DNA of 64,000 bases from Flavobacterium sp. (GCF_027482425.1 NZ_JAIXWA010000054.1:124001-188000); one strand, 5' to 3'. Shown: positions 1-9,140, counted from the stretch's first letter. Notes: generated from the sequence alone by a model not told the origin. A program made the numbers and translations.

Positions 1-1
1 T

Positions 2-676
2 TGTGCTTCCCAAGGAAACAGTACTGCCAATGAACGAATTGGACGTGTTCAATTGAGAACCATTAATAACACTTCTACAGGTACAGCGGGCTATGAAAAT
101 TTTACTGCATTATCGACAAATTTAGTGCGTGGCGTAGCCAATACCATCACGATTACTCCCACTTGGACTTCTACACGATATCGGGAAGGGTATGCTGTAT
201 TTATTGACTTAAACCGAGATGGTGATTTCTTGGATACTGGGGAAAGAGTATTTTCTCGTAATGCGACCACTACAACACCTATTTCAGGGTCATTTACCAT
301 TCCAACAACAGCTGCTTTGGGTACAACGCGTATGCGTGTTTCCATGAAATACAATGCGGTACCAACGGCTTGTGAGATTTTCGCTTTAGGTCAAGTAGAA
401 GATTATACAGTGAATATCACCGCTACGGCTCGTGGTGAAGAAAGTACCTCGGAGTTGGCAATGAAGGTATATCCAAACCCTGTGCGTGATGTATTGTATA
501 TTGCCGACTTAACGCAAGAGGCTTCTTACCGCATTGTGAATGTAATGGGTCAAGAAGTACAACGCGGCACCACCCAAGGCGAAGGTATTGAAGTGCAAAA
601 CCTTGCGCCAGGCACCTATCTTTTGGAAGTTTCTACTCCTGAAGGAGCCGCTACAAAACGATTTATCAAACAATAA
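2..676 (+). CDS. T9SS cargo protein C-terminus (GEVED domain plus sorting tail), 5'-truncated
   Basis: The frame is open from base 2, so the gene begins outside the window; 224 codons are visible. Codons about 1-138 match the GEVED domain, a beta-sandwich common in secreted Bacteroidota proteins, with a DLNRDGDF stretch and a closing GQVEDYTVNI. From codon 157 (YPNP) to the end is a type A type IX secretion sorting domain, including an APGTYLLEV stretch and a final KRFIKQ. The protein should cross the outer membrane through the T9SS and have this tail removed at the surface. The catalytic or adhesive part lies upstream and cannot be named. A strong terminator follows. SprA, the T9SS channel, is encoded at the other end of the window. 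Confidence 0.9.
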   Translation, partial: CASQGNSTANERIGRVQLRTINNTSTGTAGYENFTALSTNLVRGVANTITITPTWTSTRYREGYAVFIDLNRDGDFLDTGERVFSRNATTTTPISGSFTIPTTAALGTTRMRVSMKYNAVPTACEIFALGQVEDYTVNITATARGEESTSELAMKVYPNPVRDVLYIADLTQEASYRIVNVMGQEVQRGTTQGEGIEVQNLAPGTYLLEVSTPEGAATKRFIKQ

Positions 677-700
677 TATCCGTTTTTCAATTCCCAATAA

Positions 701-729
701 AGACCACTCTTTGGAGTGGTTTTTTTATT
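701..729 (+). terminator. Intrinsic terminator after the GEVED gene
   Basis: A 7-bp perfect stem (ACCACTC / GAGTGGT, 703-720) with a four-base loop is followed by a run of seven T. It ends the T9SS cargo transcript. Confidence 0.85.
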
Positions 730-777
730 ACTTTTAAGGCGGAATCTTATATTCCTTCCAACTAAACCTTTTGAATT

Positions 778-2682
778 ATGAATAAAAAAATAGGTATACT
801 AATCCTAAGTCTTATGAGTGTTGCAGCAACTGCGCAAACCTTAACGCCCGAAATGCTTTGGAGGTTAGGTCGCGTTTCCGTTTTAGGAATTTCCAAAGAT
901 GGTCAGTCCATCGTGTATAAAGTATCTACACCCTCGGTGGACGAGAATAAGTCATCGTCCAAGTATTATACGGTTCCCGTTTCGGGGGGAGCCGCTACGG
1001 AGGTTCAAAATGCTGAATCCCTTGTGGCCAATCGTAATCTATCTCCCAACGGGAAGTATGTTCTGTCAACAAAAGAAACTAAAGTCGAAAAAGTTCTGGG
1101 GAAAGATTTTTATCCCGAATTGGAGAAGTCTTTGGCGCAAGTGTACAACGGACTCGATTACCGCCACTGGGATACGTGGAACGACGGCACTCACAACCAC
1201 GTGTATTTTGCCGATGCCAACGACCCCAAAGCCACACCGTTTGACATCATGGCGGGCGAACCTTTTGATGCTCCACAAAAGCCGCACGGTGGGGAAGAAG
1301 ACTATATTTGGTCGCCCAACAATACCATCATTTATGTGTGTAAAAAGAAAGCGGGAACCGCTTATGCCATTTCGACCAACACCGATTTGTATGAATACAA
1401 CATCGAAACCAAATCGACACGCAATTTAACCGAAGGCAACTTAGGCTATGATACCAATCCCGCCTTTTCAGCACAAGGGGTTTTGGCGTATTTGCAAATG
1501 CAACGCGATGGGTATGAAGCCGACAAAAATGACATCATCATTCGACTCAATGACCAAGTGAAAGTAAATCTAACCGCTGCTTGGGATGGAAGTGTCGATA
1601 GTTTCCTATGGGCGCCCGATGGTAAAAAGATTTATTTTGTAGCCGCAACTGACGGGACAAAACAATTGTTCGAAGTCAATAATCCTGGGTTGACCAAAAT
1701 AGCCATAACCGTTAAACAAGTCACGAATGGGGATTTTGATGTGGCTGATATCGTTGGATTTTCAGGGAGCAAAGTAATTGTAACCCGCACCGATATGAAC
1801 CATGCCGCTGAGGTATATAGCTATGATTTAAAATCAAAAGCGTGGAATCAAATTACGCATGTGAATGATGCGGCGTATGCAAGTTTGAATTTGCCCAAAT
1901 ACGAGCGCCGTTATGTAACAACTACCGATAACAAGAAAATGTTGGTGTGGGTGATTTTGCCTCCCAACTTTGATGCGACAAAGAAATACCCCACCTTATT
2001 GTATTGCCAGGGCGGACCCCAGTCGCCGTTGACGCAGTCCTATTCGTTCCGATGGAATTTCTCCTTAATGGCTTCACAAGGCTATATTGTTGTGGCACCC
2101 AACCGTCGTGGAATGCACGGCCATGGTGTGGCATGGAACGAACAAATCTCTAAAGATTGGGGCGGTCAAGTTATGCAAGATTATTTGTCCGCGATTGATG
2201 ATGTTTCGAAAGAAGCCTATGTCGACAAAACCCGTTTGGGTGCGGTAGGCGCAAGTTATGGCGGGTATTCAGTATTTTATTTGGCCGGTATCCACAACAA
2301 CCGTTTCAAAACATTTATTTCCCATTGTGGGGTGTTTAACTTAGAAAGTATGTACGGCACCACCGAAGAAGTGTTTTTCAATAATTGGGATCATGGCGGA
2401 CCCTATTGGGAGAAAGACAATGCTGTGGCGCAAAAAACCTACAGTCAGTTTAACCCGATTAACTTTGTGAACGATTGGAATACGCCAATTTTAATTATTC
2501 AAGGCGGAAAAGACTACCGTGTGCCCATTGGACAAGGACAAGAAGCCTTCCAAGCGGCTCAGTTGAAAGGAATCAAGAGTCGCTTCTTGTATTTCCCAGA
2601 TGAAAACCACTGGGTGTTGAAACCCCAAAATGCGATAGTTTGGCAACGTGAATTTTACAAATGGTTGAAAGAAACCTTATAG
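778..2682 (+). CDS. S9 family prolyl oligopeptidase-type peptidase (secreted)
   Basis: This 634-residue protein has an N-terminal signal peptide (about residues 1-20, ending TAQ), a beta-propeller region (about 30-370) and a C-terminal alpha/beta-hydrolase domain. The catalytic triad is visible: Ser493 in GASYGGYS, Asp579 in QGGKDYRVP and His611 in ENHW. S9 enzymes of this kind (dipeptidyl or acylaminoacyl peptidase type) remove short peptides from the N-terminus of oligopeptides, probably in the periplasm. The ATG at 778 is chosen because it starts directly at the signal peptide. The gene is monocistronic, with terminators on both sides. The exact subfamily (DPP4-like or acylaminoacyl peptidase) cannot be decided by eye. 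Confidence 0.92.
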   Translation: MNKKIGILILSLMSVAATAQTLTPEMLWRLGRVSVLGISKDGQSIVYKVSTPSVDENKSSSKYYTVPVSGGAATEVQNAESLVANRNLSPNGKYVLSTKETKVEKVLGKDFYPELEKSLAQVYNGLDYRHWDTWNDGTHNHVYFADANDPKATPFDIMAGEPFDAPQKPHGGEEDYIWSPNNTIIYVCKKKAGTAYAISTNTDLYEYNIETKSTRNLTEGNLGYDTNPAFSAQGVLAYLQMQRDGYEADKNDIIIRLNDQVKVNLTAAWDGSVDSFLWAPDGKKIYFVAATDGTKQLFEVNNPGLTKIAITVKQVTNGDFDVADIVGFSGSKVIVTRTDMNHAAEVYSYDLKSKAWNQITHVNDAAYASLNLPKYERRYVTTTDNKKMLVWVILPPNFDATKKYPTLLYCQGGPQSPLTQSYSFRWNFSLMASQGYIVVAPNRRGMHGHGVAWNEQISKDWGGQVMQDYLSAIDDVSKEAYVDKTRLGAVGASYGGYSVFYLAGIHNNRFKTFISHCGVFNLESMYGTTEEVFFNNWDHGGPYWEKDNAVAQKTYSQFNPINFVNDWNTPILIIQGGKDYRVPIGQGQEAFQAAQLKGIKSRFLYFPDENHWVLKPQNAIVWQREFYKWLKETL

Positions 2683-2686
2683 TGGA

Positions 2687-2717
2687 AAAGCCAGTGTTTT
2701 GCACTGGCTTTTTCTTT
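2687..2717 (+). terminator. Intrinsic terminator after the S9 peptidase
   Basis: AAGCCAGTG and CACTGGCTT flank a short TTTTG loop and run into a T/C-rich tail. Confidence 0.8.
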
Positions 2718-2754
2718 TCTCTTTTTTCTTTTCTCTTTCTTCTTTGCTCCCCTC

Positions 2755-2860
2755 GCGTTAAGGATTGAAGCGGCATCCTCCCGACCCTTCGGGAGATACA
2801 GCGAAAAGCCTGACCCCGATGGCACTTTGTTCCATTGTACCGCTTATTTTTTCATCGGGG
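2755..2860 (-). repeat. Dispersed flavobacterial intergenic element (copy 1)
   Basis: Read on the minus strand this contains GGGGTCAGGCTTTTCGCTG, a hairpin CTCCCGAAGGGTCGGGAG, then GGATGCCGCTTCAATCC. The same order of blocks (GGGGTCGGGC, a CCGC block, a variable hairpin, TTCNATCCCT) recurs at 54,918-55,028 and, less well, at 16,052-16,165 and 4,441-4,555. It resembles a widespread flavobacterial intergenic family and may be related to the Flavo-1 candidate RNA; that link is from memory and not verified. Confidence 0.55.
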
Positions 2861-2867
2861 GAACGCC

Positions 2868-2903
2868 ATAAAAAAAGTCGCCTCCATGAAGAAACGACTT
2901 TTG
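2868..2903 (-). terminator. Terminator of ahcY
   Basis: On the minus strand AAAAGTCG pairs with CGACTTTT and is followed by a T-run (A-run at 2870-2876 on the plus strand). It lies 83 nt after the ahcY stop codon. Confidence 0.7.
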
Positions 2904-2936
2904 ATTATTTTGAATTTTATATTCTAAATTTTAAAT

Positions 2937-2985
2937 GCTAGAGACTAAAGACTAATGTCAAATGTCTAACGTCTAAGTCTAACCA
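2937..2985. repeat. GTCTAAC-type word repeat (site 1)
   Basis: Short near-identical words (GACTAA, GTCTAAC, GTCTAA) are strung together between the ahcY stop codon and its terminator. The same vocabulary returns at 13,456-13,492, 14,779-14,850, 17,641-17,691 and 18,463-18,502. No coding potential is seen. Confidence 0.5.
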
Positions 2986-4302
2986 CTAGTATCTATAATA
3001 TTCTGGCTTGTAAGGTCCTTCCACTTGAACACCAATGTATTCGGCTTGTTCGTGGTTTAAGGTTTCCAATTCAACACCTAATTTCGCTAAGTGTAAGGCC
3101 GCTACTTTTTCATCCAAATGTTTCGGCAACATGTACACTTCATTTTTGTAGTTGGCACTGTTGTTCCACAATTCGATTTGTGCCAACGTTTGGTTGGTAA
3201 ACGAGTTACTCATTACAAAACTGGGGTGACCGGTAGCACAACCTAAGTTCACTAAACGACCTTCGGCCAAGATAATGATATCGTTACCGTTTACGTTGTA
3301 TTTATCCACTTGAGGCTTGATTTCGATTTTGGTTTCGCCGTGGTTTGCATTCAACCACGCCATGTCGATTTCGTTATCAAAGTGACCGATATTACAAACG
3401 ATCGTTTTGTCTTTCATGTTCTCGAAGTGACGACCTATTACGATGTCTTTGTTTCCTGTAGTCGTGATTACGATATCAGCGGTAGCGATAACCGTATCTA
3501 ATTTTTTCACTTCAAATCCGTCCATGGCTGCTTGTAATGCACAAATAGGGTCGATTTCAGTTACCGTAACGATAGAACCAGCTCCACGGAACGAAGCTGC
3601 TGTACCTTTTCCTACGTCACCGTAGCCACAAACTACGACGCGTTTCCCGGCCAACATCACGTCAGTTGCACGACGAACCGCATCTACAGCCGATTCTTTA
3701 CAACCGTATTTGTTGTCAAATTTCGATTTTGTAACCGAGTCGTTTACGTTGATCGCGGGCATGTGTAAGGTACCATTTTTCATACGCTCATACAAACGGT
3801 GAACACCTGTTGTTGTCTCTTCCGACAATCCTTTGATACCACCAATCAATTCGGGGTAACGGTCAAATACCATATTGGTTAAATCTCCACCATCATCCAA
3901 AATCATGTTTAACGGTTGACGATCTTCACCAAAGAATAAGGTTTGTTCAATACACCAGTCGAATTCTTCTTCGTTCATCCCTTTCCAAGCATATACGGGG
4001 ATGCCCGCAGCAGCAATAGCTGAAGCTGCGTGATCTTGTGTCGAGAAAATGTTACAAGACGACCAAGTCACTTCTGCTCCTAACGCTTTTAAGGTTTCAA
4101 TCAAAACCGCCGTTTGAATGGTCATGTGCAAACATCCCGCGATGCGCGCCCCTTTCAACGGTTGCGAAGCGCCATATTCTTCACGCAATGCCATCAATCC
4201 TGGCATTTCAGCTTCTGCCAATTCAATTTCTTTACGTCCCCAGGCTGCAAGGGAAATGTCTTTAACTTTGTACGCCACGTAAGGCACAGTTTTCGTACTC
4301 AT
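2986..4302 (-). CDS. ahcY: Adenosylhomocysteinase
   Basis: 438 residues, the normal length for S-adenosylhomocysteine hydrolase, which reversibly splits SAH to adenosine and homocysteine and so keeps methyltransferases from product inhibition. The NAD-binding Rossmann motif GYGDVGKG is intact. So are the substrate-side stretches [12 protein letters not shown] and [13 protein letters not shown], and the C-terminal PEYYRY that contributes to the neighbouring subunit's cofactor site. Cytoplasmic homotetramer in known members. It is alone on its strand, with its own terminator. No SAH riboswitch is visible in the 266-nt upstream gap. Confidence 0.97.
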   Translation of the reverse strand: MSTKTVPYVAYKVKDISLAAWGRKEIELAEAEMPGLMALREEYGASQPLKGARIAGCLHMTIQTAVLIETLKALGAEVTWSSCNIFSTQDHAASAIAAAGIPVYAWKGMNEEEFDWCIEQTLFFGEDRQPLNMILDDGGDLTNMVFDRYPELIGGIKGLSEETTTGVHRLYERMKNGTLHMPAINVNDSVTKSKFDNKYGCKESAVDAVRRATDVMLAGKRVVVCGYGDVGKGTAASFRGAGSIVTVTEIDPICALQAAMDGFEVKKLDTVIATADIVITTTGNKDIVIGRHFENMKDKTIVCNIGHFDNEIDMAWLNANHGETKIEIKPQVDKYNVNGNDIIILAEGRLVNLGCATGHPSFVMSNSFTNQTLAQIELWNNSANYKNEVYMLPKHLDEKVAALHLAKLGVELETLNHEQAEYIGVQVEGPYKPEYYRY

Positions 4303-4440
4303 GTATTGTGTATATTTGTGTTTATATTTGAGGGTGCGAAATTACAAACTAAGTTTCTAAATAAAAAACTTTAATGTAATTTTATGAATCGTTAATCCGA
4401 TTTAATCCGCTAAGAATCAGAAAAATAATAAGAAGCTATT

Positions 4441-4555
4441 TCCCGCTATCCGTTGCAATCTTTTTGGGGTGATGCTGTCAAGCGTATCAAATTCACGTCA
4501 TTACCACCACCCCAAAAAGGATTTCTCCCGAGACTTCGGGGATATCGGGGCTAGT
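4441..4555 (+). repeat. Dispersed intergenic element with long hairpin (variant copy)
   Basis: The gap between ahcY and the PPTase gene (4,303-4,568) holds no gene. It contains an 11-bp perfect stem TTTTTGGGGTG (4,461-4,471) / CACCCCAAAAA (4,508-4,518), extended by AATC/GATT around a bulge, after a CCGCTATCCGTTGCAATC block. A second small palindrome, CCCGAGACTTCGGGG, follows. The arrangement is like the dispersed family at 54,918 but diverged. Confidence 0.45.
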
Positions 4556-4568
4556 ATATATTGCACAA

Positions 4569-5198
4569 ATGCCATTTTACGAAACCATACACATCCGTCC
4601 ACAAACTCAATTGCACCTCTGGAAAATTGAGGAGCCTTTAGACCATTTGATTGCCGGAGTTCCCTTACAGGATTATTCCCTCATTCGCTTGCACAAGCTC
4701 AAATCGGAAGTCCACCAAAAAGGGTTTCTCGCCGTACGCCATTTGCTGCAGCATCTCGGATATGCCGATACCGATCTCACCTACGACACCAGTGGGAAAC
4801 CCCATTTGTCTGATGGCCATCACGTTTCGATTTCCCATTCCTATGGCTTTGCGGCAGTCGCCATCAGTGACGAAAACCTCGGTCTTGACGTTGAAGCCAT
4901 GCGGCCTAAAGTGCTCAAAATAGCCCCCCGATTTATGGATGTAGATACGCATTTAATGGGTTTATCGCTCGCCGAACAACTCCAAAAAGCCACCATCATT
5001 TGGAGTATCAAAGAAGCGGTGTTCAAAATTAAAAATGAAAAAGGCATTAGTTACCCCAATCATATCAGTGAACAACCCTTTGCACCTGCCGAGGGGACTA
5101 CGGTGGCGCGTTTGGACTTTAAGCACCAAACGGAATTATTTCCGGTACATTTTATTCAGCGCGAAGACTATATCTTTGTATGCGCTTTTGAAACCTAA
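4569..5198 (+). CDS. 4'-phosphopantetheinyl transferase superfamily protein
   Basis: 209 residues. PPTases move phosphopantetheine from CoA to a serine of acyl- or peptidyl-carrier proteins. The two family signatures are present: GLDVE with Mg-binding Asp107 and Glu109, and WSIKEAVFK with Trp145, Lys148 and Glu149. A conserved VSISHS stretch lies at 86-91. The length suggests a Sfp/EntD-like two-subdomain enzyme rather than the short AcpS type. Its stop codon overlaps the start of the GGGP synthase gene (TAATG), which indicates translational coupling. The carrier protein it serves is not in the window. Confidence 0.9.
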   Translation: MPFYETIHIRPQTQLHLWKIEEPLDHLIAGVPLQDYSLIRLHKLKSEVHQKGFLAVRHLLQHLGYADTDLTYDTSGKPHLSDGHHVSISHSYGFAAVAISDENLGLDVEAMRPKVLKIAPRFMDVDTHLMGLSLAEQLQKATIIWSIKEAVFKIKNEKGISYPNHISEQPFAPAEGTTVARLDFKHQTELFPVHFIQREDYIFVCAFET

Positions 5199-5914
5199 TG
5201 AAGGTATACGATTCCATATTTACGGCCTACCAAAACCAACAACCCTTGTTGGCGGTACTCATTGATCCCGAGAAAACCCAACCGGAGCAAGTGGCCAATT
5301 TGTGCCAACGACTCCAAGGGACTCCGGTCACCCATCTACTCGTGGGAGGCAGTACCTTTGAAGGACCGCATTTGGAAGCCTTGGTGCAAGAGTTGAAACG
5401 AGCATCAAACGTGCCCGTGCTTTTATTTCCCGGCGATTATGCCCAAATCACCGAAGCCGCCGACGGCATTTTGTTCTTGTCCTTACTCTCAGGCCGCAAT
5501 CCCGAATTCTTAATAGAACATCAAGTAAAGGCCGCGCCACTGCTGCAACATTCGGATTTAGAAATTCTTCCCACAGGGTATCTGCTCATTGAAAGCGGAA
5601 CGGAAACTGCGGTACAACGTGTGAGTGGCACACAGCCTTTGGCGCGTAATAATCCCCAACACGTAGCAATGACGGCACTCGCAGGACAATTGTTGGGTAA
5701 AAAACTGATTTATCTCGAAGCGGGGAGTGGGGCGCAACATGCGGTACCCCTCGAAATGATTGCCACGGTAGCTCAATCGTTAGCGATTCCATTGATTGTG
5801 GGTGGCGGTATTCGTAGCTTCGCTCAAATTCAAGCCGCCCATCAAGCAGGGGCCACGATGGTTGTGATTGGAACTGCTTTTGAGGAAAATCCCGATTTCT
5901 TTTTAGGGGCATAA
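5198..5914 (+). CDS. Geranylgeranylglyceryl phosphate synthase family protein
   Basis: 238 residues with a TIM-barrel phosphate-binding pattern: LIDPEKT near residue 22, LLVGGSTFEG near 51, LPTGYLLIESG in the middle and IVGGGIRS plus VVIGTAFEE near the C-terminus. The family joins a polyprenyl diphosphate to sn-glycerol-1-phosphate, the first ether-lipid step in archaea; Bacteroidota members are known, and at least one has GGGP synthase activity. It is coupled to the upstream PPTase gene by a TAATG overlap. Its physiological product in this organism cannot be read from sequence. Confidence 0.92.
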   Translation: MKVYDSIFTAYQNQQPLLAVLIDPEKTQPEQVANLCQRLQGTPVTHLLVGGSTFEGPHLEALVQELKRASNVPVLLFPGDYAQITEAADGILFLSLLSGRNPEFLIEHQVKAAPLLQHSDLEILPTGYLLIESGTETAVQRVSGTQPLARNNPQHVAMTALAGQLLGKKLIYLEAGSGAQHAVPLEMIATVAQSLAIPLIVGGGIRSFAQIQAAHQAGATMVVIGTAFEENPDFFLGA

Positions 5915-5991
5915 ATCCCGACCTTCATTTTACAAAATCTTCCTCTCGAAAATGAGCGAGAATCAATACCTTTGCGGGGCAACCCTATGCC

Positions 5992-6612
5992 ATGTTAGAC
6001 TTCTTTTTTAAATCCTATGAAAACGCTTCGACACTCCAAATTACTTTGGAGTTTTTGGCTTTTGTCACGGGGATTTTAAGCGTGTATTTCGCCAAGAAGG
6101 AAAACATTTGGGTGTATCCTACCGGACTCATTTCTACCGTCATTACCGTGTATTTGTTGTACCAAGCACAGTATTTTGGCGACATGACGATTAATGTGTA
6201 TTATTCGCTCATGAGTGTTTACGGTTGGTACCGCTGGTCCAAAGGGGCAGCAACGGGTTCGCTCCCCATTTCACGCACCAACTTCAACGAGAAAATCATC
6301 GGTATCGGATTGTTTGTTTTCACACTTTTGGTTACCTATGGCGTCTACCAATTTTTTGACTATTCCCTTGAAATTCCCAATTATATTGATATTTTTACTT
6401 CAGGGTTGTTTTTTACCGCCATGTGGTATATGGCGTTGAAAAAGATTGAAAACTGGACCCTTTGGATTATCGGCGATTGCATCGTTGTTCCGCTTTTTGC
6501 CTACCGCGGACTTGGGATGCTCTCCCTACAATATTTACTATTCACGGTTTTGGCCGTTTTAGCCTACATCGAATGGAAGAAAATCTTAAACAATACCCCA
6601 TCCTCAACCTAG
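5992..6612 (+). CDS. pnuC: PnuC-family vitamin transporter (nicotinamide riboside or thiamine)
   Basis: 206 residues, highly hydrophobic with about seven membrane segments. The family stretches WVYPTGLIST, INVYYSLMSVYGWY and the C-terminal YIEWKK are present. PnuC proteins allow facilitated diffusion of nicotinamide riboside, trapped inside by a kinase; Bacteroidota also have PnuT relatives for thiamine. The 3' end overlaps the kinase-DUF4301 gene by 40 bp. A TAccTTTG -7 box lies at 5,967-5,974. A TPP-riboswitch-controlled receptor gene stands about 3 kb downstream, so thiamine is a real alternative substrate. The fold call is firm; the substrate is not. Confidence 0.9.
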   Translation: MLDFFFKSYENASTLQITLEFLAFVTGILSVYFAKKENIWVYPTGLISTVITVYLLYQAQYFGDMTINVYYSLMSVYGWYRWSKGAATGSLPISRTNFNEKIIGIGLFVFTLLVTYGVYQFFDYSLEIPNYIDIFTSGLFFTAMWYMALKKIENWTLWIIGDCIVVPLFAYRGLGMLSLQYLLFTVLAVLAYIEWKKILNNTPSST

Positions 6613-8696
6613 GAAAATCGGTTTTACGGATTGCCTTTTACGGTCCCGAATCAACGGGAAAAACAACCCTTGCGCAGCAGTTGGCCGCCGATTTTGATAC
6701 GGTTTGGGCGCCTGAGTTTGCGCGGGATTACCTGCAAGAAAAATGGGATGGAAAAGGGGAACTATGTCAACCTGATGATTTATTGCCCATTGCCATAGGA
6801 CAAATCCAGTTGGAGAACCAAAAACTTCAAGAAGCCCGTCGCTTTTTGTTTTGTGATACCACCGTATTGGTCACCAAAGCGTTTGGAGAATTGTATTATG
6901 GCGCCGTGGATCCTATATTGGAGAAGGCGGCTAAAAAGCACAAATACGACCTTATTTTCCTCACCGATATCGATGTTCCTTGGGAACCCGATGACCTTCG
7001 CGATCGCCCCCATAATCGTGCCGAAACATTGCAGTTTTTTGAAGCGCAACTTATTCGCTACCAAAAACCTTATGTCAAGTTAAGTGGTGCTCTAGAAACA
7101 CGAGTGGCTCAAGTCAAACAATTGATTATCGATTTGGAAAAAGCCTTGCAATGGGGCTTTACGTCGCATGACTTTTTGCAAATGCATACCCGAAAAATGG
7201 ATTGGGAGGTATTGCGCTACCAATTTTCCATCCTCAAAAATGGCTTGCCCAAGATTCAATTGGAACGCGCTGCCACGATCGATGATGGCATTCAACCCTT
7301 GACAGAAGAGGAAGCACGTAATTACGCCACTTATTTTGAACAAAAAAAGGAAACCTTTTGCCTTAAAAAATTCGTTCCTGCTTCGGGCGCAGCGAGTCGC
7401 ATGTTTAAATTTTTAAACGAGTTTTTGCACGATTTCAAACCCGGGAAGGATACCATTAACTCCTACATCAACCACGCGAAAAATAAAGACTTAGCCCTGT
7501 TTTTAATCGCGCTTGAAAAATTCCCTTTTTTCAAGGAGGTCACCGATACTACCCGTTCTTTGTATCCGAATTATGATACGCTACCTACCGATGAGCGGCA
7601 TTATTATTTTATAAAAACCTTAATGACGGCATCGCAATTTGATTTTGCCAATAAACCCAAAGGGGTCTTGCCTTTTCATCAACAGGGCTCAGTCAGTATA
7701 ACGCCCATTGAGGAACATTTGTTGGAGTGCGTACTCTATGCCCATGCCGATGGAAAATCAAAAGTGCATTTTACCGTGTCGGAGGAGTACCAGTCGCAAT
7801 TTGAATCTATTGTAGAAACGGTTAAGCCGAAAATTGAAGCGATGTATGGGGTATCTATTCAAGTGAACTACTCCTATCAAAACAAAGCAACCGACGTTAT
7901 TGCACTCACCCCTGATGGTAAGCCTTTTCGCGATAAGCATGATGCCATCGTATTTCGTCCTGGCGGGCACGGCGCACTAATTCAAAACATGAATTGCTTG
8001 AACGCCGATATTGTTTTTGTCAAAAATATTGACAACGTATCGCACAATTACACCGCCCAAATCGCTTTGTACAAGAAAGCCCTTGGGGGTGTTTTATTGC
8101 AAGTGCAAGAAACCGTTTTCCGCTATTTAAAATACTTACATCAAGACCAGGTTACCCTCGAAATGCTCCACGAAATCGCCCAGTTTGTGAGTCAGAAACT
8201 GTTGATGGAAATAACCGAAGACTTCCCAAAATATACCCGCGAAAGCAAGATTGACTATTTGATGGAAGCCCTTAACCGCCCCATTCGGGTGTGCGGGATG
8301 GTCAAAAATGAAGGCGAACCTGGGGGAGGTCCATTCTGGGTGCGCGATCAGAAAGGCCGTGTGTTTTTGCAAATTATTGAGTCGTCACAAATTGAAAAAA
8401 ACCAGCGCTTCATTATGGAGCAAGCCACCCATTTCAACCCCGTGGATTTGGTGTGTGGCATTCGCGATTTTCAAGGGCGCAATTTTGACCTAACCCGATT
8501 TGTGGATCCGCATACCGGATTTATCGTCGAAAAAAACAAAGACGGTCGTTCGCTGAAAGCTTTTGAATTGCCAGGATTGTGGAATGGCGCTATGGCTAAA
8601 TGGATTACCCTTTTTGTGGAAGTCCCCTTGGAAACGTTTAATCCCGTAAAAACGGTCAATGATTTATTGAAACCGGCCCACCAACCCCGTTCATGA
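6573..8696 (+). CDS. Fusion of NadR-type nucleoside kinase (AAA_28) and DUF4301
   Basis: The start ATG at 6,573 lies inside the end of pnuC; the frame is open farther upstream but that part only shadows pnuC. The product is 707 residues. Residues about 17-185 are a NadR-like ribosylnicotinamide kinase domain with P-loop GPESTGKT (24-31), a FARDYL stretch and a RPHNRAE region. From about residue 192 to the end is a complete DUF4301 domain of unknown function (VPASGAASRMFKF, VFRPGGHGALIQNMN, VCGMVKNEGEPGGGPFWV). In relatives these are, as I recall, usually separate neighbouring genes. The kinase would phosphorylate the nucleoside or vitamin brought in by PnuC. The stop overlaps the arfB start (ATGA). 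Confidence 0.88.
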   Translation: MEENLKQYPILNLGKSVLRIAFYGPESTGKTTLAQQLAADFDTVWAPEFARDYLQEKWDGKGELCQPDDLLPIAIGQIQLENQKLQEARRFLFCDTTVLVTKAFGELYYGAVDPILEKAAKKHKYDLIFLTDIDVPWEPDDLRDRPHNRAETLQFFEAQLIRYQKPYVKLSGALETRVAQVKQLIIDLEKALQWGFTSHDFLQMHTRKMDWEVLRYQFSILKNGLPKIQLERAATIDDGIQPLTEEEARNYATYFEQKKETFCLKKFVPASGAASRMFKFLNEFLHDFKPGKDTINSYINHAKNKDLALFLIALEKFPFFKEVTDTTRSLYPNYDTLPTDERHYYFIKTLMTASQFDFANKPKGVLPFHQQGSVSITPIEEHLLECVLYAHADGKSKVHFTVSEEYQSQFESIVETVKPKIEAMYGVSIQVNYSYQNKATDVIALTPDGKPFRDKHDAIVFRPGGHGALIQNMNCLNADIVFVKNIDNVSHNYTAQIALYKKALGGVLLQVQETVFRYLKYLHQDQVTLEMLHEIAQFVSQKLLMEITEDFPKYTRESKIDYLMEALNRPIRVCGMVKNEGEPGGGPFWVRDQKGRVFLQIIESSQIEKNQRFIMEQATHFNPVDLVCGIRDFQGRNFDLTRFVDPHTGFIVEKNKDGRSLKAFELPGLWNGAMAKWITLFVEVPLETFNPVKTVNDLLKPAHQPRS

Positions 8697-9094
8697 ATTC
8701 AGAAATACTTCTCGCAGAACTTCAATTTAAAGCCGTACGCAGCAGCGGTGCTGGTGGTCAAAACGTAAACAAAGTGGCCTCCAAAGCGGTGTTGACCTGG
8801 GATGTTCAGGCTTCCCAAGCTGTGGGGGCACAGGAGAAAATTCAGATAATGGAAAAACTAGCTGCCCGTATCTCCAACGAAGGGGTGCTACAAATTAGCT
8901 CTGAAGCCGACCGAAGTCAGTTGAAAAACCGCACCAATGCCGAGAAAAAACTCCTTCGTTTGGTGGCCCAAGCCCTTGAAGTACCCAAGCCCCGAAAGGC
9001 AACAAACATTCCATTTAGTGTCAAAATGGAACGCCTAGCGGCCAAGAAATCCAAATCCGAAATCAAACAAAATCGTCGTAAGCCGAATTTTTAA
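8693..9094 (+). CDS. arfB: Aminoacyl-tRNA hydrolase, ribosome rescue factor ArfB
   Basis: 133 residues. The class-I release-factor catalytic GGQ motif is at residues 21-23 (SSGAGGQNVNK), and a basic C-terminal tail (KMERLAAKKSKSEIKQNRRK) is of the kind that enters the empty mRNA channel. ArfB frees ribosomes stalled on mRNAs without a stop codon by hydrolysing peptidyl-tRNA. There is no codon-recognition domain, as expected. Translation is coupled to the upstream gene by a 4-bp ATGA overlap. Confidence 0.95.
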   Translation: MNSEILLAELQFKAVRSSGAGGQNVNKVASKAVLTWDVQASQAVGAQEKIQIMEKLAARISNEGVLQISSEADRSQLKNRTNAEKKLLRLVAQALEVPKPRKATNIPFSVKMERLAAKKSKSEIKQNRRKPNF

Positions 9095-9102
9095 AAGAAG
9101 GG

Positions 9103-9135
9103 TTTGCAATTCCCCGAGAAATTAATTTACCTTTG
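9103..9135 (+). promoter_or_regulatory. Promoter of the TPP-regulated receptor gene
   Basis: TTTG at 9,103-9,106 and TAccTTTG at 9,128-9,135, 21 nt apart, match the Bacteroidota housekeeping promoter with a slightly long spacer. It places the start of RNA just before the riboswitch. Confidence 0.65.
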
Positions 9136-9140
9136 TGCCG

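Noticed and set aside
4310-4332. Two TAtaTTTG boxes on the plus strand upstream of ahcY
   Set aside because: They point away from ahcY and the next plus-strand gene starts about 240 nt later; no -33 box at proper spacing, so probably AT-rich coincidence.
6462-6572. Upstream extension of the kinase-DUF4301 frame
   Set aside because: It only shadows the end of pnuC in another frame; the ATG at 6,573 starts directly before the kinase domain.
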